Positions 20,280-29,038 of a DNA stretch of 64,000 nt are shown here, in pieces. Source of the DNA: Leucobacter chironomi DSM 19883 (GTDB taxonomy: Bacteria; Actinomycetota; Actinomycetes; Actinomycetales; Microbacteriaceae); assembly GCF_000421845.1 (NCBI RefSeq), contig NZ_ATXU01000002.1:351190-415189 (forward strand), written 5' to 3'. The position numbers and the translations under genes are program-made. The notes below the pieces were generated by a model. That model worked only from the letters and a program-made list of their open reading frames with translations, made no database searches and was not told the origin of the DNA. How positions within the stretch are numbered: the stretch's first letter is position 1; the number at the start of each line of letters is the position of its first letter.

Positions 20280-22040
20280 ATGAGTGAATCGGTGGTCCTC
20301 CCCGCACTGGGCGAGAGCGTGACCGAGGGCACGGTGACCCGCTGGCTGAAGAACGTCGGCGACACCGTCGAGGTCGACGAGCCCCTGCTCGAGGTGTCGA
20401 CCGACAAGGTCGACACCGAGATCCCCTCCCCCGTCTCGGGCGTGGTCGAGGAGATCCTGGTGCAGGAGGACGAGACCGCCGAGGTCGGCGCCGTGCTCGC
20501 ACGCGTCGGCGACGGCAGCGGAGCCTCCGCTCCGAGCGAGGCCCCCGCAGCGGAGACTCCCGCAGCCCCTCAGGCCGAGGCTTCCGCGCAGCCCGCTGCC
20601 GAGCCGCAGGCGTCCGCTCCCGCAGAGCCCGCGGCTCCCCAGGAAGCGCCGGCCGCAGCCGCGTCCGCGGATGCGCAGGACATCGTGCTGCCCTCCCTCG
20701 GTGAGAGCATCACCGAGGGCACGGTCACGCGCTGGCTGAAGAGCGTCGGCGACACCGTCGAGGTCGACGAGCCCCTGCTCGAGGTGTCGACCGACAAGGT
20801 CGACACAGAGGTGCCGTCGCCGATCGCCGGAGTGCTGCAGGAGATCGTGGTGCAGGAGGACGACACCGTCGAGGTCGGCGGCGTGCTCGCCCGCGTCGGC
20901 AGCGGTGCGGCCGCTCCGGCGGCCCCGGCCCAGCCGGAGTCCGCTGCGACCCCCGAGCCCGCACCGGCGGCCCCTGCGGCCGAGCAGCCCGCGGCAGCAG
21001 AGGCGCCCGCGCCCGCCGCCGAGACTGTGCAGCCCGAGGCCGCACCCGCAGCTCCCCCCGCTGCGCCGGCACAGCCCGCTCCGGCACAGGCCGCGCCGGC
21101 GGCTCAGCAGCCCGCTGCTGCTGATCCGGCGCAGGCGGCGCCCTCCTCCGGCTACGTGACGCCGATCGTGCGTAAGCTCGCCCACGAGACCGGTGTCGAC
21201 CTCTCGAAGGTCTCCGGCACGGGCGTCGGCGGCCGGATCCGCAAGGAAGACGTGCTGGCCGCGGCCGAGACGTCGAAGGGCTCGGCGCCCGCTGCGGCTG
21301 CCGCTCCCGCGGTCGAGGTTTCGGAGCTGCGCGGCACCACCCAGAAGATGAGCCGCCTGCGCAAGGTGATCTCGGAGCGCGCCGTCGCGTCGCTGCAGGG
21401 CACCGCGCAGCTCACCACGGTGGTCGAGGTCGATGTCACCCGCGTCGCGCGTCTGCGCCAGGCGAAGAAGGACGAGTTCCTCCAGAAGACCGGCTCGAAG
21501 CTGTCCTTCCTGCCGTTCTTCGCCCTGGCCGCGGCCGAGGCCCTGCGCACCTACCCGATCATCAACGCGACCGTCGACGGCGACTCGATCGTCTACCCCG
21601 ACACCGAGAACATCAGCATCGCGGTCGACACCGAGCGGGGTCTGCTCACCCCGGTGCTGCGCGCCGCGGGTGAGAAGAACCTCGCGCAGATCTCGGGCGA
21701 GATCGCGGATCTCGCCGAGCGCACCCGCGACAACAAGCTCACTCCCGACGAGCTGAGCGGCGGCACCTTCACCCTCACCAACACCGGCTCGCGCGGGGCG
21801 CTCTTCGACACCCCGCTCGTGTTCCTGCCGCAGTCCGCGATCCTCGGCACCGGCGCGGTCGTGAAGAAGCCCGTCGTGATCTCGGGCCCGGAGGGCGACT
21901 CGATCGCGGTGCGCTCCACGGTGTACCTGGCGCTCTCCTACGATCACCGCATCGTCGACGGGGCCGACGCCGCGCGCTTCCTCACGCAGGTGAAGCAGCG
22001 TCTCGAGGCGGGCGATTTCGAGGGCAACCTCGGCTTCTGA
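20280..22040 (+). CDS. sucB: 2-oxoacid dehydrogenase E2 (dihydrolipoamide succinyl-/acetyltransferase)
   Basis: Core acyltransferase of 586 residues. Two N-terminal lipoyl domains carry lipoyl-lysines Lys43 and Lys173 (each in STDKVDTE). They are joined by long Ala/Pro linkers to an E3-binding domain (YVTPIVRKLAHETGVDLSKV) and the catalytic domain with His556 in SYDHRIVDG. In actinobacteria this protein commonly serves the pyruvate dehydrogenase complex and is annotated SucB by similarity. aceE at 46379 in this window would be its E1. Start ATG follows GGAG. Confidence 0.93.
   Translation: MSESVVLPALGESVTEGTVTRWLKNVGDTVEVDEPLLEVSTDKVDTEIPSPVSGVVEEILVQEDETAEVGAVLARVGDGSGASAPSEAPAAETPAAPQAEASAQPAAEPQASAPAEPAAPQEAPAAAASADAQDIVLPSLGESITEGTVTRWLKSVGDTVEVDEPLLEVSTDKVDTEVPSPIAGVLQEIVVQEDDTVEVGGVLARVGSGAAAPAAPAQPESAATPEPAPAAPAAEQPAAAEAPAPAAETVQPEAAPAAPPAAPAQPAPAQAAPAAQQPAAADPAQAAPSSGYVTPIVRKLAHETGVDLSKVSGTGVGGRIRKEDVLAAAETSKGSAPAAAAAPAVEVSELRGTTQKMSRLRKVISERAVASLQGTAQLTTVVEVDVTRVARLRQAKKDEFLQKTGSKLSFLPFFALAAAEALRTYPIINATVDGDSIVYPDTENISIAVDTERGLLTPVLRAAGEKNLAQISGEIADLAERTRDNKLTPDELSGGTFTLTNTGSRGALFDTPLVFLPQSAILGTGAVVKKPVVISGPEGDSIAVRSTVYLALSYDHRIVDGADAARFLTQVKQRLEAGDFEGNLGF
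20354..20806 (+). repeat. Nucleotide-identical block in the two lipoyl domains of sucB
   Basis: A 63-base block is identical at 20354-20416 and 20744-20806 (offset 390), covering the lipoyl-lysine region. It reflects domain duplication with recent homogenisation. Confidence 0.85.
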
Positions 22041-22056
22041 TCCGCATCGGAACCCG

Positions 22057-22095
22057 CGTGGGCCGCGGTCGCCTCATCGGCGGCCGCGGCCCACG
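22057..22095. terminator. Terminator after sucB
   Basis: CGTGGGCCGCGG and CCGCGGCCCACG form a perfect 12-bp stem 16 bases after the sucB stop, followed by TCGTTT. Confidence 0.8.
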
Positions 22096-22493
22096 TCGTT
22101 TCCGGGGTCGTGCGACGGTGAGGGCGCTTGCGACGGCGTGATCCTGCGACGCAGGGCGTAGGCGAGCGCGTCGCGGGCGAAGCCTGCATGCCAGGCGCCT
22201 CCGAGCGCCTCGATATCGCGCACCGCCTCGTCGAGCGCCTCGCAGACGAGACCGGCGGCCCCGACCGTGTCCCAGACGCGCACGACGCACGCGAGCCGTC
22301 GCATCGGCACCCCGAGCGCACCGCATCCCCGATCGTGAGCATGCGCGTCTCGCGGGCGCCCAGGCCGGCCGCGCGGGTCGGCGCACGCGCCCCGGGCTCT
22401 GAGCTCGATCCCGGCGAAGCAGATCCGCTCCACCCGAGCGGCGAGCTGCCCAGCACTGCCTGCACGCGCGCTCGGTTTCGTGCTGCGGCTCAT
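22074..22493 (-). CDS. Doubtful hypothetical ORF, possibly frame-disrupted
   Basis: A 139-residue frame begins ATG at 22493 with a good AAGGGAG six bases upstream, then reads to 22074 across the sucB terminator. Codon third-position GC is strong in its first third (RVERICFAGIELRARG) and last third (LACVVRVWDTVGAAG onward), but the middle looks coding in another frame (GARETRMLTIGDAVR). That would imply one insertion and one deletion. I recognise no family. It could be a decayed gene or non-coding sequence. The remaining DNA up to the DUF4191 promoter shows nothing else. Confidence 0.3.
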   Translation of the reverse strand: MSRSTKPSARAGSAGQLAARVERICFAGIELRARGACADPRGRPGRPRDAHAHDRGCGALGVPMRRLACVVRVWDTVGAAGLVCEALDEAVRDIEALGGAWHAGFARDALAYALRRRITPSQAPSPSHDPGNDVGRGRR

Positions 22494-22693
22494 GCTGCTC
22501 CCTTCCGCGGCTGTCGGCGACGAACCGCACTGAGGTTCTCAGTCTGAGCGAGAGACGGGGCCGACGGGCCCCGCACAGGGGAAGTGTGGAAAACCCGCTC
22601 GGAACTCGCCGAATCGTGGTGCTGTGAGCGAACATCCGGTGCCGTGCGGGCGCCGAGGAGCGCTGCGCGGTCCGCGGGCACGGCGAGAGCCGA

Positions 22694-22699
22694 TATCCT
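22694..22699 (+). promoter_or_regulatory. -10 box for a leaderless DUF4191 transcript
   Basis: TATCCT ends seven bases before the ATG at 22707, and no Shine-Dalgarno sequence is present. Confidence 0.6.
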
Positions 22700-22706
22700 A
22701 GGTGTC

Positions 22707-23396
22707 ATGGCAGCAGAGAAGGCGAAGCGCAACGGTCGCATCCGGCAGATGGTGGAGATCTACAAGACCACCAAGGTTCACGATCGCAACCTCCCGTGGG
22801 CGCTGCTGCTGTGCTTCATCGCACCCATCGCGGTCGCCGTGCTGCTCGCGTGGCTGCTGCCCGGCGGCTGGTTCGGCTGGGTCATCTGGCCGGTGACCGG
22901 CGTGCTCGTCGGCATCCTGCTCGTCATGATCGTGCTCGGCCGCCGCGCCGAACGCATGGCGTACCAGCAGATCGAGGGGCGACCGGGGGCCGTGGGCGCC
23001 GTCGTGCAGAGCGCGCTGCGCCGCTCGTGGCGCGGATCCGAGGTGCCCGTCGCGATGAACCGCAACCAGGATGCGATCTACCGGGTGGTCGGTCGCGGCG
23101 GTGTCGTGCTCATCTCCGAGGGATCCCGCCAGCGCACCGAGCGCATGGCCGCCGATGAGGAGCGCAAGATCAAGCGTGCACTGCGCAACGTTGAGGTCGT
23201 GCACCTGTACGTGGGGCCCGACGGCGACGGCGTGCCGCTGCCGAAACTCTCCAAGACCCTGGTGCGCCTGAAGCCCAAGCTCAACCGCAACGAGGTGGCC
23301 GCGGTCTACAACCGGCTCTCGTCGCTGCAGGCCGCGCCGGTCGGCATCCCCAAGGGCATGGATCCCAACCGGGTCCGTCCGCAGCGCCCGCGTTGA
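22707..23396 (+). CDS. DUF4191 family membrane protein
   Basis: Actinobacterial protein of 229 residues with two central transmembrane helices (about residues 31-48 and 56-74), flanked by a basic N-terminus (KAKRNGRIRQMVEIYK) and a cytosolic C-terminal domain containing YRVVGRGGVVLISEG and LSKTLVRLKPKLNRNEV. It is the gene found between the lipoate genes and glnA in mycobacteria and relatives. Function unknown. Its stop overlaps the TTG candidate start of the RDD gene, so the two are likely coupled. Confidence 0.9.
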   Translation: MAAEKAKRNGRIRQMVEIYKTTKVHDRNLPWALLLCFIAPIAVAVLLAWLLPGGWFGWVIWPVTGVLVGILLVMIVLGRRAERMAYQQIEGRPGAVGAVVQSALRRSWRGSEVPVAMNRNQDAIYRVVGRGGVVLISEGSRQRTERMAADEERKIKRALRNVEVVHLYVGPDGDGVPLPKLSKTLVRLKPKLNRNEVAAVYNRLSSLQAAPVGIPKGMDPNRVRPQRPR

Positions 23397-23401
23397 GCCC
23401 G

Positions 23402-23833
23402 ATGCCCGCGTCCTCGACCCCGCAGCGCTTCGGCGATCTCGAACCCAGCAAGTGGCCGGGTGAGCGACTCGGCCTCCCCGACGCGGGGCCCCGTTCGGTC
23501 GCGCGACTCGGCCGCCGAGCGCTCGCGATCCTCCTCGACTGGGGTCTCGCCGCGCTGCCGGCGTACCTGCTCATCGGCGGCCCCCACCCCGAGTGGTGGA
23601 ACTACCTGATCTTCGCGGCGATGCAGATCGTGTTCATCCCCACGCTCGGCGGCTCCATCGGCCACCGCCTGCTCGGCATGCGCGTTGTGCCGATCGCGGG
23701 CGGCTGGGTCGGCCCCTGGCGTCCGATCGTGCGCACCCTGCTGCTGTGCCTCGTGATCCCCGTGCTCGTGTGGGATTCGGATCAGCGGGGCTTCCACGAC
23801 AAGATCGCCGGGACGGTGCTGATCCGTGCCTGA
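23402..23833 (+). CDS. RDD family membrane protein
   Basis: Small membrane protein of 143 residues. The RDD signature is present as RRALAILLDWGLAALPAYLL, then GGSIGHRLLGMRVV and a final hydrophobic helix before WDSDQRGFHDKIAGTV. ATG at 23402 is taken as the start; a TTG at 23393 overlapping the upstream stop is equally possible and neither has a clear ribosome site. RDD proteins are proposed transporters, but this one has no assigned substrate. Neighbours and order (DUF4191-RDD-glnA) match mycobacteria. Confidence 0.87.
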   Translation: MPASSTPQRFGDLEPSKWPGERLGLPDAGPRSVARLGRRALAILLDWGLAALPAYLLIGGPHPEWWNYLIFAAMQIVFIPTLGGSIGHRLLGMRVVPIAGGWVGPWRPIVRTLLLCLVIPVLVWDSDQRGFHDKIAGTVLIRA

Positions 23834-23861
23834 CCCCGCGTCGAACCGTCCGCGCAGTCGT

Positions 23862-23899
23862 GTAACACCCGCGAAACACGCGAATCACGGATTTGAAAT
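23862..23899 (+). promoter_or_regulatory. GlnR box upstream of glnA
   Basis: GTAAC-6-GAAAC-6-ATCAC-6-GAAAT: four five-base half-sites with exact six-base spacers, matching the published GlnR consensus a/b pattern (GTNAC-n6-GAAAC repeated). It ends 80 bases before the glnA start. This predicts nitrogen control of glnA by the OmpR-type regulator GlnR. Confidence 0.75.
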
Positions 23900-23978
23900 C
23901 AGGCTCGCATAGGCTGGTACCAAGCAATCGGCCCGCGCCGTCGTGAGCGCACGGGTCGATCTGACCTCGAGGAGCAGT

Positions 23979-25403
23979 ATGTTCACCACCCCCCAAGAAG
24001 TGATCGACTTCATCACGGAGACCGACGTCAAGTTCGTCGACATCCGCTTCGTCGACCTCCCCGGCGTGCAGCAGCACTTCAACATCCCGGCCTCCACGGT
24101 CGATCTCGACTTCTTCGAGGTTGGGCAGATGTTCGACGGCTCCTCGATCCGCGGCTTTGCCGGCATCGCCGAATCCGACATGCAGCTGATCCCCGACGTC
24201 AGCACCGCCTACATCGACCAGTTCCGCGCCGAGCGCACCCTCATCCTGATCTGCGACATCTTCAACCCCCGCACGGGTGAGATCTACTCGAAGGATCCCC
24301 GTCAGATCGCGAAGAAGGCCGAGCAGTACCTCGCCTCGACCGGCATCGCCGACACCGCGTTCTTCGCGCCCGAGGCCGAGTTCTACATCCTCGACTCGGT
24401 GCGCCACGAGACCACGCCCCGCCGCACCTTCTTCGAGATCGACTCCGAGGAGGCCGGCTGGAACTCGGCGCGCGCCGACGAAGGCGGCAACCTGGGCCAC
24501 CACACCCCCGCCAAGGGCGGCTACTTCCCCGTCTCCCCCGTCGACAAGCAGGCGGATCTGCGCGACGACATCTCGCTGCGACTCATCGAGGCCGGTCTCC
24601 ACCTCGAGCGCTCGCACCACGAGGTGGGCGCACCCGGCCAGGCCGAGATCAACTACCGCTTCGACACGCTCGTGAAGGCCGCTGACGACGTGCTGAAGTT
24701 CAAGTACATCGTCAAGAACACCTCCGAGCTGTGGGGCAAGACCGCGACCTTCATGCCGAAGCCGGTCTTCGGCGACAACGGTTCGGGCATGCACACCCAC
24801 ATGTCGCTCTGGAAGGGCGGGGATCCGCTGTTCTACGACGAGAACGGCTACGCGCAGCTCTCCGACATCGCGCGCTGGTACATCGGCGGCATCCTGCACC
24901 ACGCGCCGGCGCTCCTCGCCTTCACGAACCCCACGATCAACAGCTACCGCCGCCTGGTGAAGGGCTACGAGGCGCCCGTCAACCTCGCCTACTCGGCAGG
25001 CAACCGCTCGGCCGCGGTCCGCATCCCGCTCACCGGCTCGAACCCGAAGGCGAAGCGCATCGAGTTCCGCGCCCCGGACGCCTCGGGCAACCCCTACCTC
25101 GCCTTCGCCGCGCAGCTGATGGCCGGGCTCGACGGCATCCGCAATCGCATCGAGCCGATGGAGCCGATCGACAAGGATCTCTACGAGCTTCCCCCGGAGG
25201 AGGCGAAGAACATCCCGCAGGTGCCCGGCTCGCTCGACGAGGCGCTCGAGGCGCTCGAGGCGAACCACCAGTTCCTGCTCGAGGGCGGCGTGTTCTCCGA
25301 GGAGTTGATCCAGACCTGGATCGAGTACAAGCGCGAGTACGAGATCCTGCCGATGGCGGTGCGCGTGCACCCCTTCGAGTACGAGCTGTACTACGGAGTG
25401 TAA
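23979..25403 (+). CDS. glnA: Glutamine synthetase type I
   Basis: Dodecameric GSI-beta, 474 residues, making glutamine from glutamate, ammonia and [15 protein letters not shown], the metal and glutamate ligands in APEAEFYI and [12 protein letters not shown], and the [12 protein letters not shown]/glutamate loop are present. Tyr402 in DLYELPPEE is the adenylylation target of GlnE, whose gene lies 3.6 kb downstream. ATG at 23979 has GAGGAG close upstream; a start at 23943 would add 12 unlikely residues. The GlnR box upstream indicates transcriptional nitrogen control as well. Confidence 0.97.
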   Translation: MFTTPQEVIDFITETDVKFVDIRFVDLPGVQQHFNIPASTVDLDFFEVGQMFDGSSIRGFAGIAESDMQLIPDVSTAYIDQFRAERTLILICDIFNPRTGEIYSKDPRQIAKKAEQYLASTGIADTAFFAPEAEFYILDSVRHETTPRRTFFEIDSEEAGWNSARADEGGNLGHHTPAKGGYFPVSPVDKQADLRDDISLRLIEAGLHLERSHHEVGAPGQAEINYRFDTLVKAADDVLKFKYIVKNTSELWGKTATFMPKPVFGDNGSGMHTHMSLWKGGDPLFYDENGYAQLSDIARWYIGGILHHAPALLAFTNPTINSYRRLVKGYEAPVNLAYSAGNRSAAVRIPLTGSNPKAKRIEFRAPDASGNPYLAFAAQLMAGLDGIRNRIEPMEPIDKDLYELPPEEAKNIPQVPGSLDEALEALEANHQFLLEGGVFSEELIQTWIEYKREYEILPMAVRVHPFEYELYYGV

Positions 25404-25420
25404 CGAGTAGGATTCCGGCT

Positions 25421-25461
25421 CGAAACGCCCCTCACCGCGCTCCGCGGTGAGGGGCGTTTCG
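25421..25461. terminator. Terminator after glnA
   Basis: A perfect 19-bp stem (CGAAACGCCCCTCACCGCG and its complement) with a CTC loop, beginning 18 bases after the glnA stop. This is the strongest hairpin in the window. Confidence 0.9.
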
Positions 25462-25670
25462 CTGCACCGTCGGGCGTCCGCAGCGCGCGTTCTCAGAGGT
25501 CTCTGAGTCCATGAGCTCGATGGGAACGAGGGCACGGGGAGGCCGTACCGAGGTCGCCACCGCATGCGGCCCAGCTTGCTGCAGCATTTCTCTGCGATCG
25601 GCGGGTGCTGTCGGGACGGACTCGGTACTACGCTGACCTCAAGGCCTTGAGACTCGCAGGGGAACCGCAC

Positions 25671-27013
25671 ATGGAAACCGTTCTGTTCATCACCCAGCTT
25701 TTGGTCGTACTCGGGTGCATCGTGATGGGCACGCGCTCCAGCGGTGTTGGGCTTGGGCTGTGGGGAGGCACAGGTGTGGCGATTCTCGTTTTCGTCTTCA
25801 GGCTCACACCCGGAAACCCGCCGGTGGACGCATTGCTCATCGGGCTCTCAGTCGTACTCGCCTCTTCGATGATGCAGCCGCCGCTGGCATCGATTGGCTC
25901 GTTTCCGTGGCAGCAAAACTCATCGCCAAGAACCCCAAGCAGATCACGCTCGTCGCCCCGCTCGTCTCATTCGTATTCTCAGTCGGAGCCGGCACCTCGA
26001 ACATTCTCTACCCGTTGCTGCCTGTGATCCAGGACCTGTCGTACCGCAATGGCATTCGACCGTCGCGGCCGCTGTCGCTCTCGGTAGTCGCGACTGGCGT
26101 GGCACTCGCCTGCAGCCCGGTGTCAGCCGCAATGGCGGCAATGGTCACACTCACCGATGTCGCGCCCTGGAACTTCGAGCTCATCGACATCTTGAAGGTG
26201 ACCATTCCCGCGGCCGTCGTCGGCATCGTGCTATCGAGCGTCATCGTCAATCGACTCGGCGCAGAGATCGCAGCGGACCCCGAGATCCAGGCGAAGATCA
26301 AGTCGGGAGAGATCCCTCCTCCTGGAGACTCTGCGACCGCCGTCCAGGCAAACGTGACCGTCACCAAGTCGGGGCGCAACGCAGCTCTGATCTTCCTCCT
26401 CGGTGTTGTCGCCATCGTGGTCTTCGGACTCTGGAAGGGTCTGCGGCCGCTCGACGGAGCCGGTGACCCTGTTTCGATGACGCCGATCATCGAAATCGTG
26501 ATGTGTGCGGTCGGCACGATCATCTTGCTCGTCTCTCGACCGAAGGTCGCAGAGATACCGACCACCACAGTTTTCAAGGCGGGCATGGTGTCGGCAATCG
26601 CGCTCTTCGGTCTCGCCTGGCTCACCGACACGTTCCTTTCCGCGCACACCGACCTCATCGCGGGCGGTGTCGGCGCGCTCGTCGAGGTCGCCCCGTGGAT
26701 CTTCGCGCTCGGCATCTTCCTCGTCTGCGTGCTCACGACCAGTCAGTCGACCGCGACCCGCACCATCGTGCCAATCGGTCTGGAGGCAGGCGTGCCGCTC
26801 GGACTGCTGTCGGGCATGTGGGCTGGAGCGTTCGCAGGTATCTATCTTCTGCCCACGAATGGCTCTCAGATCGCCGCCGCGAACTTCGACACTTCTGGCT
26901 CGACGAAGCTCGGCACGAAGCTCTACGACCACTCGTTCTTCTTGCCGACGTTGATTCTCGCGGCGATCACGATCGCGTTCGGCGCATTGTTCGGTGCGCT
27001 CTGGGGCGGGTAG
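25671..27013 (+). pseudogene. DcuA/DcuB-type C4-dicarboxylate transporter, frameshifted
   Basis: The first 69 codons (METVLFITQLLVVLGCIVMGTR) and then a second frame to 27013 together give a complete Dcu-family transporter of about 447 residues with ten or more membrane helices. The break is at about 25878: the first frame ends its homology at SSMMQ, and homology resumes as AAAGIDWLVSVAAKL one base out of frame. Restoring one G (CAGGCC for CAGCC) rebuilds the reading frame. AGGGGA precedes the ATG. Dcu proteins exchange aspartate, fumarate or malate for succinate. GC content is visibly lower than in the flanks. A sequencing error cannot be excluded. Confidence 0.8.
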
Positions 27014-27031
27014 CGGCACGCACCCGTCCGA

Positions 27032-28128
27032 TCACGCGCTTTCGCGGAACAGATTCCACGATCGCATACAGGCGCGGGCGATCGTATCGATGTGATCTTG
27101 ATCCTCGTCGACCCAGTCGACGCCGGGCCGGTGCAACTCCTCGGTCGCAGCTTCACCGAGCAGCAACTCACGAAGAAACTCTGCTTGCACCGCTCCCAGC
27201 ACGAGTCCGGCTGCTGTGGCTTCCTCCGCCAGGTCTCGAAACTTCTGGCCGTCGGCCAGAATCTCTTGACTGCCGAGGTATGGCTGATTGAGCGCGACAT
27301 CTTCGGGCTTGCGTACGTGGAAGCCCTCCCGGTGCGCCTCGGCCAGGCGCCTGAGCGCTGCCGGGCGCATGGTTGGCGGATCCGCGTCCCCTCGCGACTC
27401 GCCGCGAGCATCACCGCAGTTCGACAGAGCCACCACTCTCGGCAGCCGATCTCCGGGCAGGCGCTCGACGTTCACCGCCCCCTCTCGTGTGGTGGTGGTG
27501 TTCATCGTGTCGTGAAACGAGAGTCGGGTGAAGCTGCCTCCATGCGCGAGCCGCGCGCCACGAACCTGTCTACGAGATCTTCGCAGGTGCGCTGATAAAC
27601 GTCGAGACCTTGCTCAGCGGTGGTGGCGAACGCATCCACCAGCCGGTCGAGTTCCGCGGCGTTCTCGGGAATCTCGAGTATTGGAAAGAAGGAGAAGGTC
27701 ACCGGCCGGATCGCATCGACGCCGGTGAGGTCAACTCTCTGCCAGGATCCCGCCGCCCGCACGCGCTCAATCGCCTCGGCTAGCTTCGCGCGTACGTCAT
27801 CTGGCTTCGCGCGATTCAGGTCGCGCACAAGACGCGGATGCGGGTTGATCACAGCAACAATTCGAGGATCGAGCTCGGCCCAGCGCTTCACGATCCCTGC
27901 CGTGGCAACGTCTGAAAAATCATTCTGCAAGCGCCGAGTGAGGGAGGGCGAGAGGAACTCCGCGAGTTCTTCAGGAATTGCGGCACCCGAATGCGGGGTG
28001 GTCACGAGTACGTCGGCCTGCGAAATAGCCTGCTCGAGCGTACGCTCACCGGCAGTCTTATCCCGCCAATGCGTGATTTCGTCAGCAGAGAACGTGGTGC
28101 CTGCGGGAATGAAATCGAGGCCACTCAT
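27032..28128 (-). pseudogene. N-formylglutamate amidohydrolase, frameshifted
   Basis: N-formylglutamate amidohydrolase (HutG/FGase family) releases formate and glutamate in histidine breakdown. The N-terminal frame begins ATG at 28128 after GAGG, with TTPHSGAAIPEEL and NPHPRLVRDLNRAKPDD; it ends in a stop at 27502. The remaining homology (LSFHDTMNTT, LPRVVALSNCGD, LNQPYLGSQEI, LVLGAVQAEFLREL) continues in the next frame to 27032. One missing T near 27530 explains the break. The ATGA overlap at 27502-27505 could mimic a coupled gene pair, but the family is a single protein. It converges on the broken transporter. Confidence 0.75.
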
Positions 28129-28171
28129 GGCCTCAGCGTAGTCGCCCGAACAGGGTTTCCAAAGGAATGCT

Positions 28172-28762
28172 CTACGACCGGTCCTCGGCAACCCGCCAGC
28201 ACCCGGCGAGGTGATCGTCGACCATGCCGGCGGATTGCATCAGTGCGTACATGGTGGTGGGGCCCACGAAGCGGAAACCCCGCCGGCGCAGCTCCTTGCT
28301 CAGCGCCGTCGATTCTGGCGTGATCGCCGGCACCTCCCCCATTGTCGCGGGGCGGCCGCGGGCGTCGCCGGCGGACGGCGCGAACGACCACATCAGCTCG
28401 TCGAGCTCGCCGTCGCGCATCTCGCGCACGAGCGCCGCGTTGGCGATGACCGCCGCGATCTTCGCGCGGTTGCGCACGATGCCGGCATCGGCCATCAGAC
28501 GTTCGACGTCGGCGGCATCGAAACTCGCGACCGCGGCCGGTTCGAAGCCCGCGAAGGCCTCGCGGAACCGGGGGCGCTTGCGCAGGATCGTGATCCACGA
28601 GAGGCCCGCCTGGAAGCCTTCCAGGGCCATCTTCTCGAACAGCGCGCGATCTCCTCGCAGGGGAACGCCCCACTCCTCGTCGTGGTAGCGGCGGTACTCG
28701 GGGTCGTCACCGACCCAGGCGCAGCGTTCGACACCATCCGGCCCGGTCACGATCGCATTCAC
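28172..28762 (-). CDS. tag: DNA-3-methyladenine glycosylase I
   Basis: Base-excision repair glycosylase removing 3-methyladenine, 196 residues. The zinc site is recognisable as Cys in ERCAWVG and His in YHDEEWG, with the His and Cys of DDHLAGC near the C-terminus. EKMALEGFQAGLSWITIL and FRFVGPTTMYALMQS complete the family pattern. It begins GTG with TAGCCT (28774-28769) six bases upstream, so it is probably leaderless. Confidence 0.95.
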   Translation of the reverse strand: MNAIVTGPDGVERCAWVGDDPEYRRYHDEEWGVPLRGDRALFEKMALEGFQAGLSWITILRKRPRFREAFAGFEPAAVASFDAADVERLMADAGIVRNRAKIAAVIANAALVREMRDGELDELMWSFAPSAGDARGRPATMGEVPAITPESTALSKELRRRGFRFVGPTTMYALMQSAGMVDDHLAGCWRVAEDRS

Positions 28763-28798
28763 CGTGCAAGGCTATCAAGCCGGGCACCCTGACACAGC

Positions 28799-28830
28799 AG
28801 AAGCCCCCGGCCGCTGGGCCGGGGGCTTCT
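28799..28830. terminator. Terminator upstream of tag
   Basis: A 14-bp stem AGAAGCCCCCGGCC / GGCCGGGGGCTTCT with a GCTG loop. Reading leftward it follows the small ORF at 28873-28950; it would insulate tag from the glnE side. Confidence 0.8.
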
Positions 28831-28872
28831 CCCTTTCGTATCGGGCGACGTCGCTGTCGCGTGGATCACCGA

Positions 28873-28950
28873 TCAGGATTCGAGTTCGTCTTCGAACTCA
28901 GCACCGTCTTCGGCGAGGAGGGCCTCGAGGAATGACTGTAGGTACTGCAT
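28873..28950 (-). CDS. Candidate 25-residue acidic microprotein (leaderless)
   Basis: ATG at 28950 opens MQYLQSFLEALLAEDGAEF and ends after 25 residues; net charge is strongly negative and the N-terminal half can form an amphipathic helix. There is no Shine-Dalgarno sequence, but TAATCT (28963-28958) ends seven bases before the ATG and a weak -35 (TTCCAT) lies exactly 17 bases further up. A terminator follows 43 bases after the stop. Promoter, ORF and terminator thus form a self-contained unit. No family recognised; it could also be a small RNA. Confidence 0.45.
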   Translation of the reverse strand: MQYLQSFLEALLAEDGAEFEDELES

Positions 28951-28957
28951 AACGATC

Positions 28958-28986
28958 AGATTACGCTTCGGTAACACTTTATGGAA
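28958..28986 (-). promoter_or_regulatory. Promoter of the 28.9-kb microprotein unit
   Basis: -35 TTCCAT at 28986-28981, a 17-base spacer, -10 TAATCT at 28963-28958, and a predicted start at the ATG. It lies in the AT-richer gap after the glnE stop. Confidence 0.5.
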
Positions 28987-29038
28987 GACCTGAGAGTGAA
29001 CTTCGCGGTGATATTGCGTATCGTGACGGTGAACGACG

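Noticed and set aside
27502..27505. ATGA overlap read as two translationally coupled genes
   Set aside because: Both parts match successive segments of one N-formylglutamate amidohydrolase, and homology continues upstream of the second ATG in its frame, so a frameshift is the simpler reading.
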